From: Defluviicoccus sp.
GTDB lineage: Bacteria > Pseudomonadota > Alphaproteobacteria > MPNO01
Length of the DNA: 64,000 nt
Direction: 5' to 3'
Assembly: GCA_028820505.1 (NCBI GenBank)
Contig: JAPPIT010000102.1
Location: forward strand, 23,829-87,828
Each line of letters opens with the position of its first letter. Within the stretch, counting starts at the first letter, position 1. The position numbers were made by a program, and so were the translations under genes. Below the pieces are notes generated by a model that ran no database searches, was not told the DNA's origin, and worked only from the letters and a program-made list of their open reading frames with translations. Of the stretch, positions 30,660-38,970 are shown piece after piece.

Positions 30660-32765
30660 ATGCCGATACTCCCGCCCGGTCGCGGTCCGGGCGGGGTCGA
30701 GGTGTTCAGGTCAGTCGAGCAGCTTTTCAGGCCGCGGTCCATTGCCATCGTCGGCGCTTCGGAGAGCGGCGCCGGCGGTTGGCCGCGGGCGATCTTCGGC
30801 AACCTCGCGCATGCCGGCTTCCCGGTCCCGGTCTATCTGATCAACCCGCGGCGCGACCGCCTGTGGGATCGCGACGTATACCCGTCCTTCGCGAGCCTGC
30901 CGGAACCCGTCGACCTCGCCCTCACCATCATCCCTGCCGAGAGCGTAGTCGACGCGCTCGCCGAGGGGCACGCCAACGGACTCAAGGCCGCGCTGGTCTT
31001 CGCCGCGAGATTCGGCGAAGGGGGCGACGAGGCGGGCGGCGCGCGCGCCCAGGCGCTTGCGGAACTCTGCGATGAGGGACTCCGGGTCTGCGGACCCAAC
31101 TGCATGGGCGCGCTCGCCTTGCCCGAGTCCCATCTGTTCTACCCCGCGGAACGGGTGCGCGCGCTCCCGCGCGGCGGCGTCGGCGTGGTCTTCCAGTCCG
31201 GCGGGACCTTCCAGTACTGGCTCGGACAGGGCGCCGTCCGGGGTCTCGGCTTCAGCTATGCGGTGTCCAGCGGCAACGAGCTCGACCTCGACGTCGCCGA
31301 CTACATCGCCTTCCTGGTCGACGACCCGGGGACCCGGGTCATCGCCTGTATGCTGGAGGGAATTCGCCGCCCCGAAGCCTTCATGGCGGCCGCCGCCAGG
31401 GCTCTTGCCGCGGCAAAGCCCATCGTGGTCGTCAAGACCGGGGCGAGCGAGCGCGGCCGTTCGGCGACCGAGAGCCATACCGGCGCGGTGGCCGGCGACG
31501 ACGACATCTTCAACGCGGTCTGCGACCGCTACGGCATCGTACGCTGTCACGGCCTCGACGACCTGATCGAGACCGCCCTGATGTTTTCGACCGTGCGGCT
31601 CCCCAGGGGACCGCGCGTGGCGTTCGCGGGCTATTCGGGCGGGGCGACCGGCCTGTTCCTCGATTACGCCAGCGAGGTCGGCCTTCCCGTCGCGGAGCTG
31701 AGCGGGGAGACAAAAGCCGCGATCGCGCCGCTTCTGGATCGGGGACTAAAGCCGTCCAACCCGCTCGACGGCGGCGCCGGCCTGGCCGGCCGGCCGCAGG
31801 ACTTCAAGGAAATCTGCAAGGCGATCGCGGAGGACCCCGGCGTCGATATCCTTTCGATGCAGGGCCAGCTCCCGGCCCAAGGCGGTGAGCGCGGCGACCC
31901 GGAGACGTTCGCCGCCGCGAGCCGAGGCGCGGCCTCGGTAGTCGCACACGGGCGCATGGGACAGAACGTCACCGATGCCGGGCGCGCGTTCCAGACGGCG
32001 GCCGGCGTGCCGTTCCTCCAAGGGCTCCCGGAGACGGTGCGCTCCCTGAAGGCGCTCGGAAGTTATGCCGAACGCCGGCGGCGGGGGGTGCCGGCGGAGC
32101 GCGGTCCGGCGGCCCCGCTCTCGGGACCGGTCGCCCAATTGCTCGCCACCGCGAATGTCCCGGAGCCGGGCGGCGGCTTCGCCGCAACCGCCGCCGACGC
32201 GGCCGGGCTCGCCGACGAGATCGGGTATCCGGTGGCGCTCAAGATCGTTTCGCCCCAGGCCGTCCACAAGACCGAGATCGGCGGCGTCGTGCTCGGGCTC
32301 GGAGATGCCGGCTCCGTCGTCCGGGCGGCCGACGGGATGCAGGCGCGGCTGAGGGAGGCAGAACCGGGCGCGCAACTCGACGGGTTCCTGGTCCAGGAGA
32401 TGACGGACGGGCTGGAAATGTTCGTCGGCCTGCGCGACGACCCGCAATTCGGGCCGTTCATCGTCGCGGGCCTCGGGGGCGTCCATGTCGAGGCGCTGGG
32501 AGATCTCGCCTTCCGGCTTCTTCCCATCGACGAGACCGAGGCGCGCGAGATGCTGGACTCGCTGCGCGGCCGCGTGCTGCTGGGTCCGTATCGAGGCCGG
32601 GCGGCGCGCGACGTGGACGCCCTCGTCCGCGCGATGCTGGCGGCCGGGGAAGTCTATTCCGGCGTGCGCGACCGCTTCGCCGATATCGAGATCAACCCGC
32701 TGACCGTCCTAGCCGAGGGCGAAGGCGTGCGGGCCGTGGACATCAGGGAGACGCCCCGAAGATGA
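30660..32765 (+). CDS. Acyl-CoA synthetase, NDP-forming type (fused alpha-beta)
   Basis: A 701-residue fusion of the two subunits of ADP-forming acyl-CoA synthetase. The CoA-binding domain starts at SIAIVGASESGAGGWPR, CGPNCMGALALPES lies in the succinyl-CoA-synthetase-like part, and the phospho-His is H273 in ESHTGAVAGDD. The C-terminal ATP-grasp part follows (about 490-701, ALKIVSPQAVHKTEIGGVVLGL and DIEINPLTVL). It makes a CoA thioester with ATP to ADP + Pi, unlike AMP-forming ligases. Its stop overlaps the acyl-CoA dehydrogenase start by 4 nt, so it likely activates the same substrate. Confidence 0.9.
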   Translation: MPILPPGRGPGGVEVFRSVEQLFRPRSIAIVGASESGAGGWPRAIFGNLAHAGFPVPVYLINPRRDRLWDRDVYPSFASLPEPVDLALTIIPAESVVDALAEGHANGLKAALVFAARFGEGGDEAGGARAQALAELCDEGLRVCGPNCMGALALPESHLFYPAERVRALPRGGVGVVFQSGGTFQYWLGQGAVRGLGFSYAVSSGNELDLDVADYIAFLVDDPGTRVIACMLEGIRRPEAFMAAAARALAAAKPIVVVKTGASERGRSATESHTGAVAGDDDIFNAVCDRYGIVRCHGLDDLIETALMFSTVRLPRGPRVAFAGYSGGATGLFLDYASEVGLPVAELSGETKAAIAPLLDRGLKPSNPLDGGAGLAGRPQDFKEICKAIAEDPGVDILSMQGQLPAQGGERGDPETFAAASRGAASVVAHGRMGQNVTDAGRAFQTAAGVPFLQGLPETVRSLKALGSYAERRRRGVPAERGPAAPLSGPVAQLLATANVPEPGGGFAATAADAAGLADEIGYPVALKIVSPQAVHKTEIGGVVLGLGDAGSVVRAADGMQARLREAEPGAQLDGFLVQEMTDGLEMFVGLRDDPQFGPFIVAGLGGVHVEALGDLAFRLLPIDETEAREMLDSLRGRVLLGPYRGRAARDVDALVRAMLAAGEVYSGVRDRFADIEINPLTVLAEGEGVRAVDIRETPRR

Positions 32766-33946
32766 GGGACGGCATGCATGACGACGCGATGAATTTCGAT
32801 CTTCCCGAAGAGCTCGCGATGCTCAAGGAGACGGTCCGGCGCTTCGTCGACCGCGAGCTGATCCCGATCGAGCGCGAGACCTGCGAAGGCGGAAAGATCA
32901 GGCCCGACCTGCGCACGGTGCTGGAGGAGAAGGCGAAGGCGCTGGGGCTCTGGCTCTACGACGTGCCGGAAGAATATGGCGGGCTCGGCCTCGGGCTGCT
33001 CGCCCGCACCGTGGTGTGGTCGGAGTTGGGCCGCACCATCGCGCTGCCCTCCCGCAACGCCAGCATCTTCGGCCCGTCGGTGAGCCCCATCCTCTATTTC
33101 CTCAACGAGGAACAGAAGGAGCGCTACCTGCTGCCAGTCATCGCGGGGGAAAAGAAGGCCTGCTTCGCCCAGACCGAACCGGATGCCGGCGGCGATCCCG
33201 GCGCCATGCGGTCCACCGCGGTCCGCGACGGCGACCATTACGTGATCAACGGCATGAAGCGCTTCATCACCGGCGCGGACGAAGCGGACTTCGCCCAGGT
33301 CTTCGCCGCGACGGATCGGGAGAAGGGATCGCGCGGCGGCATTTCCGGATTCCTGGTCGACATGGAGACGCCGGGCGTGAAGCTGCTCAGGCCGCAGGAA
33401 ACCATGATGGACGACCGGCCCTGGGAAATCGCCTTCGAGGACGTGCGGGTCCCGGTGGAAAACCGCATCGGCGAGGAGGGCGAAGGGTTCAGGTTCGCCC
33501 AGAACTGGATCAGCGCCGGGCGCATCCGCCACGGGGCGCGCGGCATGGGTGTGATGGAGCGCTGCCTCGAGCTCGGCGCCCGCTACGCGAAGGAGCGGGT
33601 GACGTTCGGCAAGCCGCTCGCGGAACGCCAGGCCGTCCAGTGGATGCTGGTCGACACCTATGCCGACCTCCACCAGCTCCGGCTGATCGTCCGCCACGCC
33701 GCATGGAAGGCCGACCGCGGCGAGGACGTCCGCTACGAGGCCTATATGTGCAAGTATCTCGGCGACACGAAGTCGTTCGAGGCCGCCGACCGGTGCCTGC
33801 AGATTCACGGCGGCATCGGGCTTACCACCGATCTCCCCATCGAGCGGATGTGGCGCGACCAGCGGAGCTTCGTCATCACGGAGGGGCCGACCGAGATCCT
33901 CAAGATGGCGCTCGCGCGCCGCGTGCTGCACGAATACGGCGGATGA
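32762..33946 (+). CDS. Acyl-CoA dehydrogenase
   Basis: A 394-residue acyl-CoA dehydrogenase. N-terminal helical domain, then the middle beta domain with CFAQTEPDAGGDPGAM (flavin-binding TEP block) and NGMKRFITGADEADF, and the C-terminal helical domain with RHGARGMGVMERCLELG, LQIHGGIGLTTDLPIERMWRD and the catalytic-base region VITEGPTEIL (the Glu of TEGPTEI). It introduces an alpha,beta double bond into an acyl-CoA and passes electrons to ETF. ATG overlaps the upstream CoA-ligase stop. Confidence 0.94.
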   Translation: MRDGMHDDAMNFDLPEELAMLKETVRRFVDRELIPIERETCEGGKIRPDLRTVLEEKAKALGLWLYDVPEEYGGLGLGLLARTVVWSELGRTIALPSRNASIFGPSVSPILYFLNEEQKERYLLPVIAGEKKACFAQTEPDAGGDPGAMRSTAVRDGDHYVINGMKRFITGADEADFAQVFAATDREKGSRGGISGFLVDMETPGVKLLRPQETMMDDRPWEIAFEDVRVPVENRIGEEGEGFRFAQNWISAGRIRHGARGMGVMERCLELGARYAKERVTFGKPLAERQAVQWMLVDTYADLHQLRLIVRHAAWKADRGEDVRYEAYMCKYLGDTKSFEAADRCLQIHGGIGLTTDLPIERMWRDQRSFVITEGPTEILKMALARRVLHEYGG

Positions 33947-34033
33947 AACGGGCGCCGCTTTGACCGGACGCCGCGCTCCGATAAGCTTTCCCCAATCGCG
34001 ACGACGGAACGCACGAAGCCCGAAGGAGAGGTC

Positions 34034-34882
34034 ATGGCCGAGTACAACTACGAATGCGTGAAGATCGAGATCCGGGACGGTATCGGCTGGGCGATTATGA
34101 ACCGGCCCGAGAAGCGCAACGCCATGAGCCCGCAGCTTCACTACGACATGGACGACGCGCTGGGCCGGCTCGAGACCGACCCCGACGCGCGCGTGGTCGT
34201 GGTCACCGGCGCGGGCGGCAATTTCAGCGCCGGTCAGGACCTCAAGAAGTTCTTCCGCGAGCTGGAGAACGACCCGTTCGAGCGCAAGAAGGCGCAGCGC
34301 CATGCCAATAGCTGGCGCTGGCAGCGCTTGTACAACTACGACAAGCCGACGATCGCGATGATCCACGGCTACTGCGTCGGCGGCGCCTTCATGCAGCTGC
34401 TGGCGACCGACTTCGCGATCGCGGCGAAGACGGCGACGTTCTCCCTGTCGGAGGTCAACTGGGGCATCCTGCCCGGCGCGCTGGTCGCCAAGGTAATCTC
34501 CGATGCGATCCTGCCCCGCCACGCGCTCTACTATGCGTGCCTCGGCGACCCGTTCGACGGCGACGAGGCGGCGCGGATCGGCATGATCAACTACGCCGTG
34601 CCGGAGGACGAGCTGGAGGCCGAGACCGTCAAGCTCGCCGAGAGGCTGATGAAGAAGAGCCCGGCGGTGCTGCGCGCGACCAAGCAGGCGGTGCGCCAGG
34701 TCCGCACGATGGATTTCGACCAGGCCTACGACTACCTCGCCGCCAAGGGTCAATCGATCAAGGTGGGCGACGCCGAGGACTCCTACAACACGGGACTTCG
34801 CCAGTTCCTCGACGAGAAGAGCTACAAGCCGACATTCGAGCCGTTCAAGCTCGGCACGCTTTTGTCGGATCAGCGGGACTAG
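34034..34882 (+). CDS. Enoyl-CoA hydratase/isomerase family protein, HCHL-like
   Basis: A 282-residue crotonase-fold protein that most resembles p-hydroxycinnamoyl-CoA hydratase/lyase (HCHL): IMNRPEKRNAMSPQL, GGNFSAGQDLKKFFRE, KPTIAMIHGYCVGGAF, LSEVNWGILPG and QFLDEKSYKP all match its layout. Glu140 aligns with the HCHL catalytic Glu143. By my recollection of the Pseudomonas enzyme, its Ser123 is Met120 here and Tyr239 is Ala236, so the phenolic-acyl lyase reaction is not certain. AAGGAGAGGTC precedes the ATG. It follows the ACAD gene by 87 nt on the same strand. Confidence 0.88.
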   Translation: MAEYNYECVKIEIRDGIGWAIMNRPEKRNAMSPQLHYDMDDALGRLETDPDARVVVVTGAGGNFSAGQDLKKFFRELENDPFERKKAQRHANSWRWQRLYNYDKPTIAMIHGYCVGGAFMQLLATDFAIAAKTATFSLSEVNWGILPGALVAKVISDAILPRHALYYACLGDPFDGDEAARIGMINYAVPEDELEAETVKLAERLMKKSPAVLRATKQAVRQVRTMDFDQAYDYLAAKGQSIKVGDAEDSYNTGLRQFLDEKSYKPTFEPFKLGTLLSDQRD

Positions 34883-34910
34883 ACGGCACGCAAACAGGGG
34901 AGAGACGAAT

Positions 34911-35975
34911 ATGAAACGAGTGCTGAGCATCGCCCTGGCGGGCGCGGCCGTGGCCCTGATGGGCTTCGCCGGCACGGCGGAGGCGCAGTTCTACAAGGGC
35001 AAGCGCATCACCATCCTGATCAACTATTCGGCGGGCGGGCCGACCGACATCGAGGGACGGCTCGTCGCCAAGCATCTGAGCAAGCACATCCCCGGCAATC
35101 CGCGCATCATCGTGAAGAACGTTCCGGGCGCGGGCGGCATCACCGGTTCCAACTATATGGGCGAGGTCGCCAAGCCGGACGGGTTGTCGCTCGCGATCTT
35201 CACCCCGCCGCTGATCTCGCAAGTGCTCCAGGATCCCGGGCTCCGCGTCGACTTCTCAAAATTCGTCTGGCTCGCCGGCATCGGGCATCCGCAGGTCTGC
35301 TACATCCGCAAGGACGCGGGCGTCGGCACGGTCGACGACATTCTGAAGATCAAGGGGTTCAAGGCCGCCGGCATGCGGACCACGTCCTCGCACGACCTCC
35401 GGTTCCGCATGGCGCTCGACCTGCTGGGCGCGGATTACAAATACGTCACCGGCTACAAGGGGCTCGCCAAGGTGGTCGCGGGCGTGATGCAGAACGAGAC
35501 CCAATTCTCCTGCGGCTCGGTGCCGGGGTTCCGCAAGAACGTCGAGCCCAACCTGATCGAGCCCGGCCATGCGATCGCGCTCTGGTACTATTCCGCGGTC
35601 GGTCCCGACGGCAAGGAGGTGCGCAACCCGCATCTCAAGGGCATCCCGACATATCTCGACGTCTACAAGAAGCTCAAAGGCAAGACGCCCTCAGGCGTGC
35701 AATACGATGCATTCCAGCTCATCAACAACCTTTCGGTGAGCATGCTTCGCGGCTCCTTCGTGCCCGCCGGCACGCCCGACGAGGCGGTCAAGGCGCTGCG
35801 CGCAGCCTGGGCGTCGGTCGCCAAGGACAAGGACTTCGCCGCCGACTACACCAAGGTGATCAAAGCGCCGCCGAACATCATCCTGACCGCAGCGGCGCAG
35901 GCCCACGTGAACGCGGCGGGCAAGGTCTCGCCCGAGATCGTCGCCTTCTTCAAGGACCTGATCGGCAGGAAATAG
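34911..35975 (+). CDS. Tripartite tricarboxylate transporter substrate-binding protein (TctC/Bug family)
   Basis: A 354-residue periplasmic binding protein. Residues 1-25 are a signal peptide ending at AEAQ. ITILINYSAGGPTDIEGRLVAKHLSKHIPGNPRIIVKNVPGAGGITGSNYM is the typical Bug start with the ligand-contacting P.G.GG loop, and the last segment ends at EIVAFFKDLIGRK. Bug proteins bind carboxylates such as citrate, terephthalate or aromatic acids with low sequence specificity. The start follows the hydratase stop by 28 nt and GGGGAGAGACGA lies upstream. The membrane subunit gene follows after a hairpin. Confidence 0.93.
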   Translation: MKRVLSIALAGAAVALMGFAGTAEAQFYKGKRITILINYSAGGPTDIEGRLVAKHLSKHIPGNPRIIVKNVPGAGGITGSNYMGEVAKPDGLSLAIFTPPLISQVLQDPGLRVDFSKFVWLAGIGHPQVCYIRKDAGVGTVDDILKIKGFKAAGMRTTSSHDLRFRMALDLLGADYKYVTGYKGLAKVVAGVMQNETQFSCGSVPGFRKNVEPNLIEPGHAIALWYYSAVGPDGKEVRNPHLKGIPTYLDVYKKLKGKTPSGVQYDAFQLINNLSVSMLRGSFVPAGTPDEAVKALRAAWASVAKDKDFAADYTKVIKAPPNIILTAAAQAHVNAAGKVSPEIVAFFKDLIGRK

Positions 35976-36000
35976 CCGATACGCTCCTGACGCACTGACG

Positions 36001-36029
36001 CACCCGGGCGGCGTATTGCCGCCCGGGTG
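36001..36029. terminator. Perfect 12-bp hairpin between tctC and tctA-tctB
   Basis: CACCCGGGCGGC GTATT GCCGCCCGGGTG forms a 12-bp stem with a 5-nt loop. No T run follows (TCCCG), so it is more likely an mRNA-stabilising or attenuating hairpin that lowers expression of the membrane subunit relative to the binding protein. The arms are seen directly; the role is inferred. Confidence 0.65.
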
Positions 36030-36047
36030 TCCCGTCCGGACCTCCCG

Positions 36048-38003
36048 ATGTTCGATGCGGCGCTGAGCGGGCTGGTATCGGTGATCGCCTGGCCGGCGAT
36101 CGGATACCTCTTCCTTGGGGTCTTCATCGGGCTCTATTTCGGCGCGGTCCCGGGCCTGTCGGGCTTGGTGGGGATGGCGATCCTGTTGCCCTTCACCTTC
36201 TCGATGGACCCGGTGCCGGCGCTCGCCTTCCTGCTCGGCATGTTCGCGGTGACCACCACCAGCGACACCATCGCGTCGGTTCTGCTGGGTATTCCCGGAA
36301 CCGCCGCCTCGCAGGCGACCATCCTCGACGGCTACCCGATGGCGATGAAAGGCGAGGCCTCGCGCGCCTTCGGCGCGGCGTTCACGGTGTCCGCCGTCGG
36401 CGGGCTGCTGGGCGCGGTGGTGCTCGGCCTGTCGATCCCGATCGTCAAGCCGCTGATCCTCTCCTTCACCCAGGCGGAGTTCTTCATGCTGGGCCTGCTC
36501 GGGCTCGCGATGGTGGGCTCGCTATCCGGCGATTCGATGCTGCGCGGCCTCACCGCGGCTCTCATGGGGCTGGGGCTGTCCTATGTGGGCTACGCGGAGA
36601 ACGGGGCGGTTCCGCGCTATTGGATGGGCACGACCTATCTGCTCGAAGGGTTGCCGCTGATCCCCGTCGTCCTCGGCCTGTTCGCGCTCCCCGAGGTGAT
36701 CGACCTCGCCATTCGGGACAGCTCGATCTCGCGCGTGCCGAAGGACCGGGTGGCGGGCGGGATGATGACCGGCATCCGGGACGCATGGCGCAACTGGTGG
36801 CTGGTGCTGCGCTCGACCGCAATCGGCGCCTATGTGGGGATGCTGCCGGGGCTCGGCGGCTCCATCGTGGACTGGGTCGCCTACGGCCATGTCGTCCAGA
36901 GCAGCAAGGACAAGGACGGGTTCGGCAAGGGCGACGTGCGCGGCGTAATCGCGCCCGAGACCGCCAACAACGCGATGAAGGGGGGCGCCCTGATCCCCAC
37001 CGTCGCCTTCGGCATTCCCGGCAGCGCCTCGATGGCCATCCTCCTCGGCGCGCTCATGATCCAGAACATGACACCCGGGCCGGAGATGCTGACCACCAAG
37101 CTCGACATCACCTTCTCCCTGATGTGGACGCTGGTGATCGCGAACGTCGCGGGGGCCCTGCTCCTGATGCTGCTCGCCCGCCAGGTCGCCCGGGTGACCT
37201 TCGTGCGCGGCCATCTGGTGGTGCCGGCGATCACGCTCTTCGTGTTCATGGGCGCATGGCTTGCCACCTCCAATATCGGCGACTGGATCGTGCTCCTGAT
37301 CTTCGGGCTCGTCGGATACGTGATGAAGCAGGGGGGCGTGCCGCGCCCGCCGATGGTGCTCGGTTTCGTGATCGGCCCGATCATGGAGAACGCGCTCTTC
37401 ATCACAAACTCGGCGCATGACGGCTTGTCGTGGCTGGGACGACCCATCTGCCTCATTATCGGCGCGCTGATCGTGCTCTCGATCGTCTTCGCCGTCCGCC
37501 GTCAGAAGAAGAGGAAACCAAACGATACGCGGATCGTCGCCGATCTGGGGCGGACCGATCCGACGATGTCGCTCGTCGCGGTGGGGCTCCTGCTCGCGGT
37601 CGCGGTCTACGGGCTGGCGCCGACCTTCGCGTGGCCGGCCGATGTGGGCCGGACTCCGATGATCACCATGATCCCGGCGATCTGCCTTTCCGTGCTGGCG
37701 CTCTGGCAGGGCGCGGGCGAGGTCCGGCGCCTGCGAGCCGAGGGCGGCGAGGTCTTTCCGGTGCGCGCCGAAATCGCGCCGGTCGCGCGCCTCTACCTCT
37801 GGTGGATCGGCATGTTCGCCGTCACGATCCTGGCCGGCCAGCTCGTCGCCCTGCCAATCTTCGTCGCCCTCTACCTCCTCGTCTGGGGAGGCTATGCGTG
37901 GTGGATCGCCCTGATATACGCCGCCGCGGGATGGGCGTTCCTCTACATCATGTTCGACCGCATCGTCGCGGTCCTGTGGTATCCGTCGCTGCTGTTCCAC
38001 TGA
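36048..38003 (+). CDS. Tripartite tricarboxylate transporter TctA with a fused TctB-like C-terminal domain
   Basis: With the ATG at 36048 this is 651 residues. The first ~490 are TctA: GLYFGAVPGLSGLVGMAILLPFTF, LLGIPGTAASQATILDGYPMA, GAYVGMLPGLGGSIVDWVAYG and AFGIPGSASMAILLGALM, the two re-entrant PGxxG/GIPG loops. After a charged linker (RRQKKRKPNDTRI) come about 150 residues with four hydrophobic segments resembling TctB. TctA and TctB are usually separate genes. The GTG at 36027 is an alternative start but lies inside the hairpin; MFDAALSGL is the usual start of TctA. Confidence 0.9.
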   Translation: MFDAALSGLVSVIAWPAIGYLFLGVFIGLYFGAVPGLSGLVGMAILLPFTFSMDPVPALAFLLGMFAVTTTSDTIASVLLGIPGTAASQATILDGYPMAMKGEASRAFGAAFTVSAVGGLLGAVVLGLSIPIVKPLILSFTQAEFFMLGLLGLAMVGSLSGDSMLRGLTAALMGLGLSYVGYAENGAVPRYWMGTTYLLEGLPLIPVVLGLFALPEVIDLAIRDSSISRVPKDRVAGGMMTGIRDAWRNWWLVLRSTAIGAYVGMLPGLGGSIVDWVAYGHVVQSSKDKDGFGKGDVRGVIAPETANNAMKGGALIPTVAFGIPGSASMAILLGALMIQNMTPGPEMLTTKLDITFSLMWTLVIANVAGALLLMLLARQVARVTFVRGHLVVPAITLFVFMGAWLATSNIGDWIVLLIFGLVGYVMKQGGVPRPPMVLGFVIGPIMENALFITNSAHDGLSWLGRPICLIIGALIVLSIVFAVRRQKKRKPNDTRIVADLGRTDPTMSLVAVGLLLAVAVYGLAPTFAWPADVGRTPMITMIPAICLSVLALWQGAGEVRRLRAEGGEVFPVRAEIAPVARLYLWWIGMFAVTILAGQLVALPIFVALYLLVWGGYAWWIALIYAAAGWAFLYIMFDRIVAVLWYPSLLFH

Positions 38004-38062
38004 CGGCGTACTACGGCATTTTCCGACCGGACGCGGTCGTACCCGGTTGCCGTGCGGCCTGA

Positions 38063-38908
38063 CTACTCGGCCTCCACCCTATTCCGCAGCACCCCGACCC
38101 CTTCGACCTCCACCTCGACCTCCTGGCCGGCGCGGAGCCAGCGCGGCTCGTCTTCCGAAACGGCCGAACCGCCGGGGCTGCCGGTCGCGATCATGTCGCC
38201 AGGCTCGAACCAGGTGAAACGGGATATGTGGGCGATCAGGAACGGCACCTTGAAGATCATCATGGCGGTCGAGCCGTCCTGGCGGAGTTCGCTGTCGACC
38301 CGGGTCCTTATCCTGAGATCGCCGATATCCCCCGCCTCGTCCGTGGTGACCATCCACGGCCCGATGGCGCCCGAGCGGTAGAAGTTCTTGCCGGGGCAGT
38401 TCTGGGTGCCGCGATGCTGCCATTCGCGCACCGAGCCCTCGTTCATCACGGTATAGCCGGCGACGTAATCCATCGCCCGCTCCTCCGGAATGTGCCGGCC
38501 CGCCTTTCCGATGACGACGCAGAGCTCGCCCTCGAAATCGAGCTCGTCGGAGACGCGCGGCTTCAGGATCGGCTCGCCGTGCGGCGCGAAGCTCGAGGGG
38601 AAGCGCGGGAAGACGCTCGGCCATTCCGGGCGTCCATCCTCCACGACCTCGTGGTAGCCGCGGTAGTTCCGCCCGATGCAGAGGATTTTCTCGGGTGCCG
38701 TGATGGGGAACATGTACTCGACCTCGTCGAGCCCGAAATCCGCGCCCGCGCCGGCTTCCGCCTCGATCCGGGACAAGGCGAGGCCGGCGACCGCGCTTTG
38801 CAGGGTCGGAAATTCCGCGCCGATGCGCGCGCCGAGATCGACGATGCCGCCATCGGCGACGACGCCGTAGCCTTCCCTGCCCGCGCGGCGGTAGCTGATC
38901 AGCTTCAT
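38063..38908 (-). CDS. Fumarylacetoacetate hydrolase (FAH) family protein
   Basis: A 281-residue FAH-fold protein. The metal motif lies in DELDFEGELCVVIGK; ILCIGRNYRGYHEV is the family entry strand; and FKVPFLIAHISRFTWFEPGDMIATGSPGG is the conserved C-terminal block. FAH-fold enzymes cleave C-C bonds or decarboxylate and isomerise products of aromatic degradation (for example HpaG/HpcE types). The start ATG has AAGGAGGCCGGAG upstream. It is convergent with the TctA-B gene (59-nt gap), consistent with a role in degrading the transported acid, though that is inference. Confidence 0.92.
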   Translation of the reverse strand: MKLISYRRAGREGYGVVADGGIVDLGARIGAEFPTLQSAVAGLALSRIEAEAGAGADFGLDEVEYMFPITAPEKILCIGRNYRGYHEVVEDGRPEWPSVFPRFPSSFAPHGEPILKPRVSDELDFEGELCVVIGKAGRHIPEERAMDYVAGYTVMNEGSVREWQHRGTQNCPGKNFYRSGAIGPWMVTTDEAGDIGDLRIRTRVDSELRQDGSTAMMIFKVPFLIAHISRFTWFEPGDMIATGSPGGSAVSEDEPRWLRAGQEVEVEVEGVGVLRNRVEAE

Positions 38909-38970
38909 CTCCGGCCTCCTTCGCCGGTCGAGGATACCATCATCGAGGCCTTCGCGGCCGATCGGGTCCT

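Noticed and set aside
32654-34975. 773-residue minus-strand ORF
   Set aside because: Antisense to acyl-CoA dehydrogenase and hydratase genes; shadow.
36001-36029. Rho-independent terminator ending the tctC transcript
   Set aside because: The hairpin is strong but no T tract follows, and the permease gene must be transcribed; listed as attenuator-like instead.
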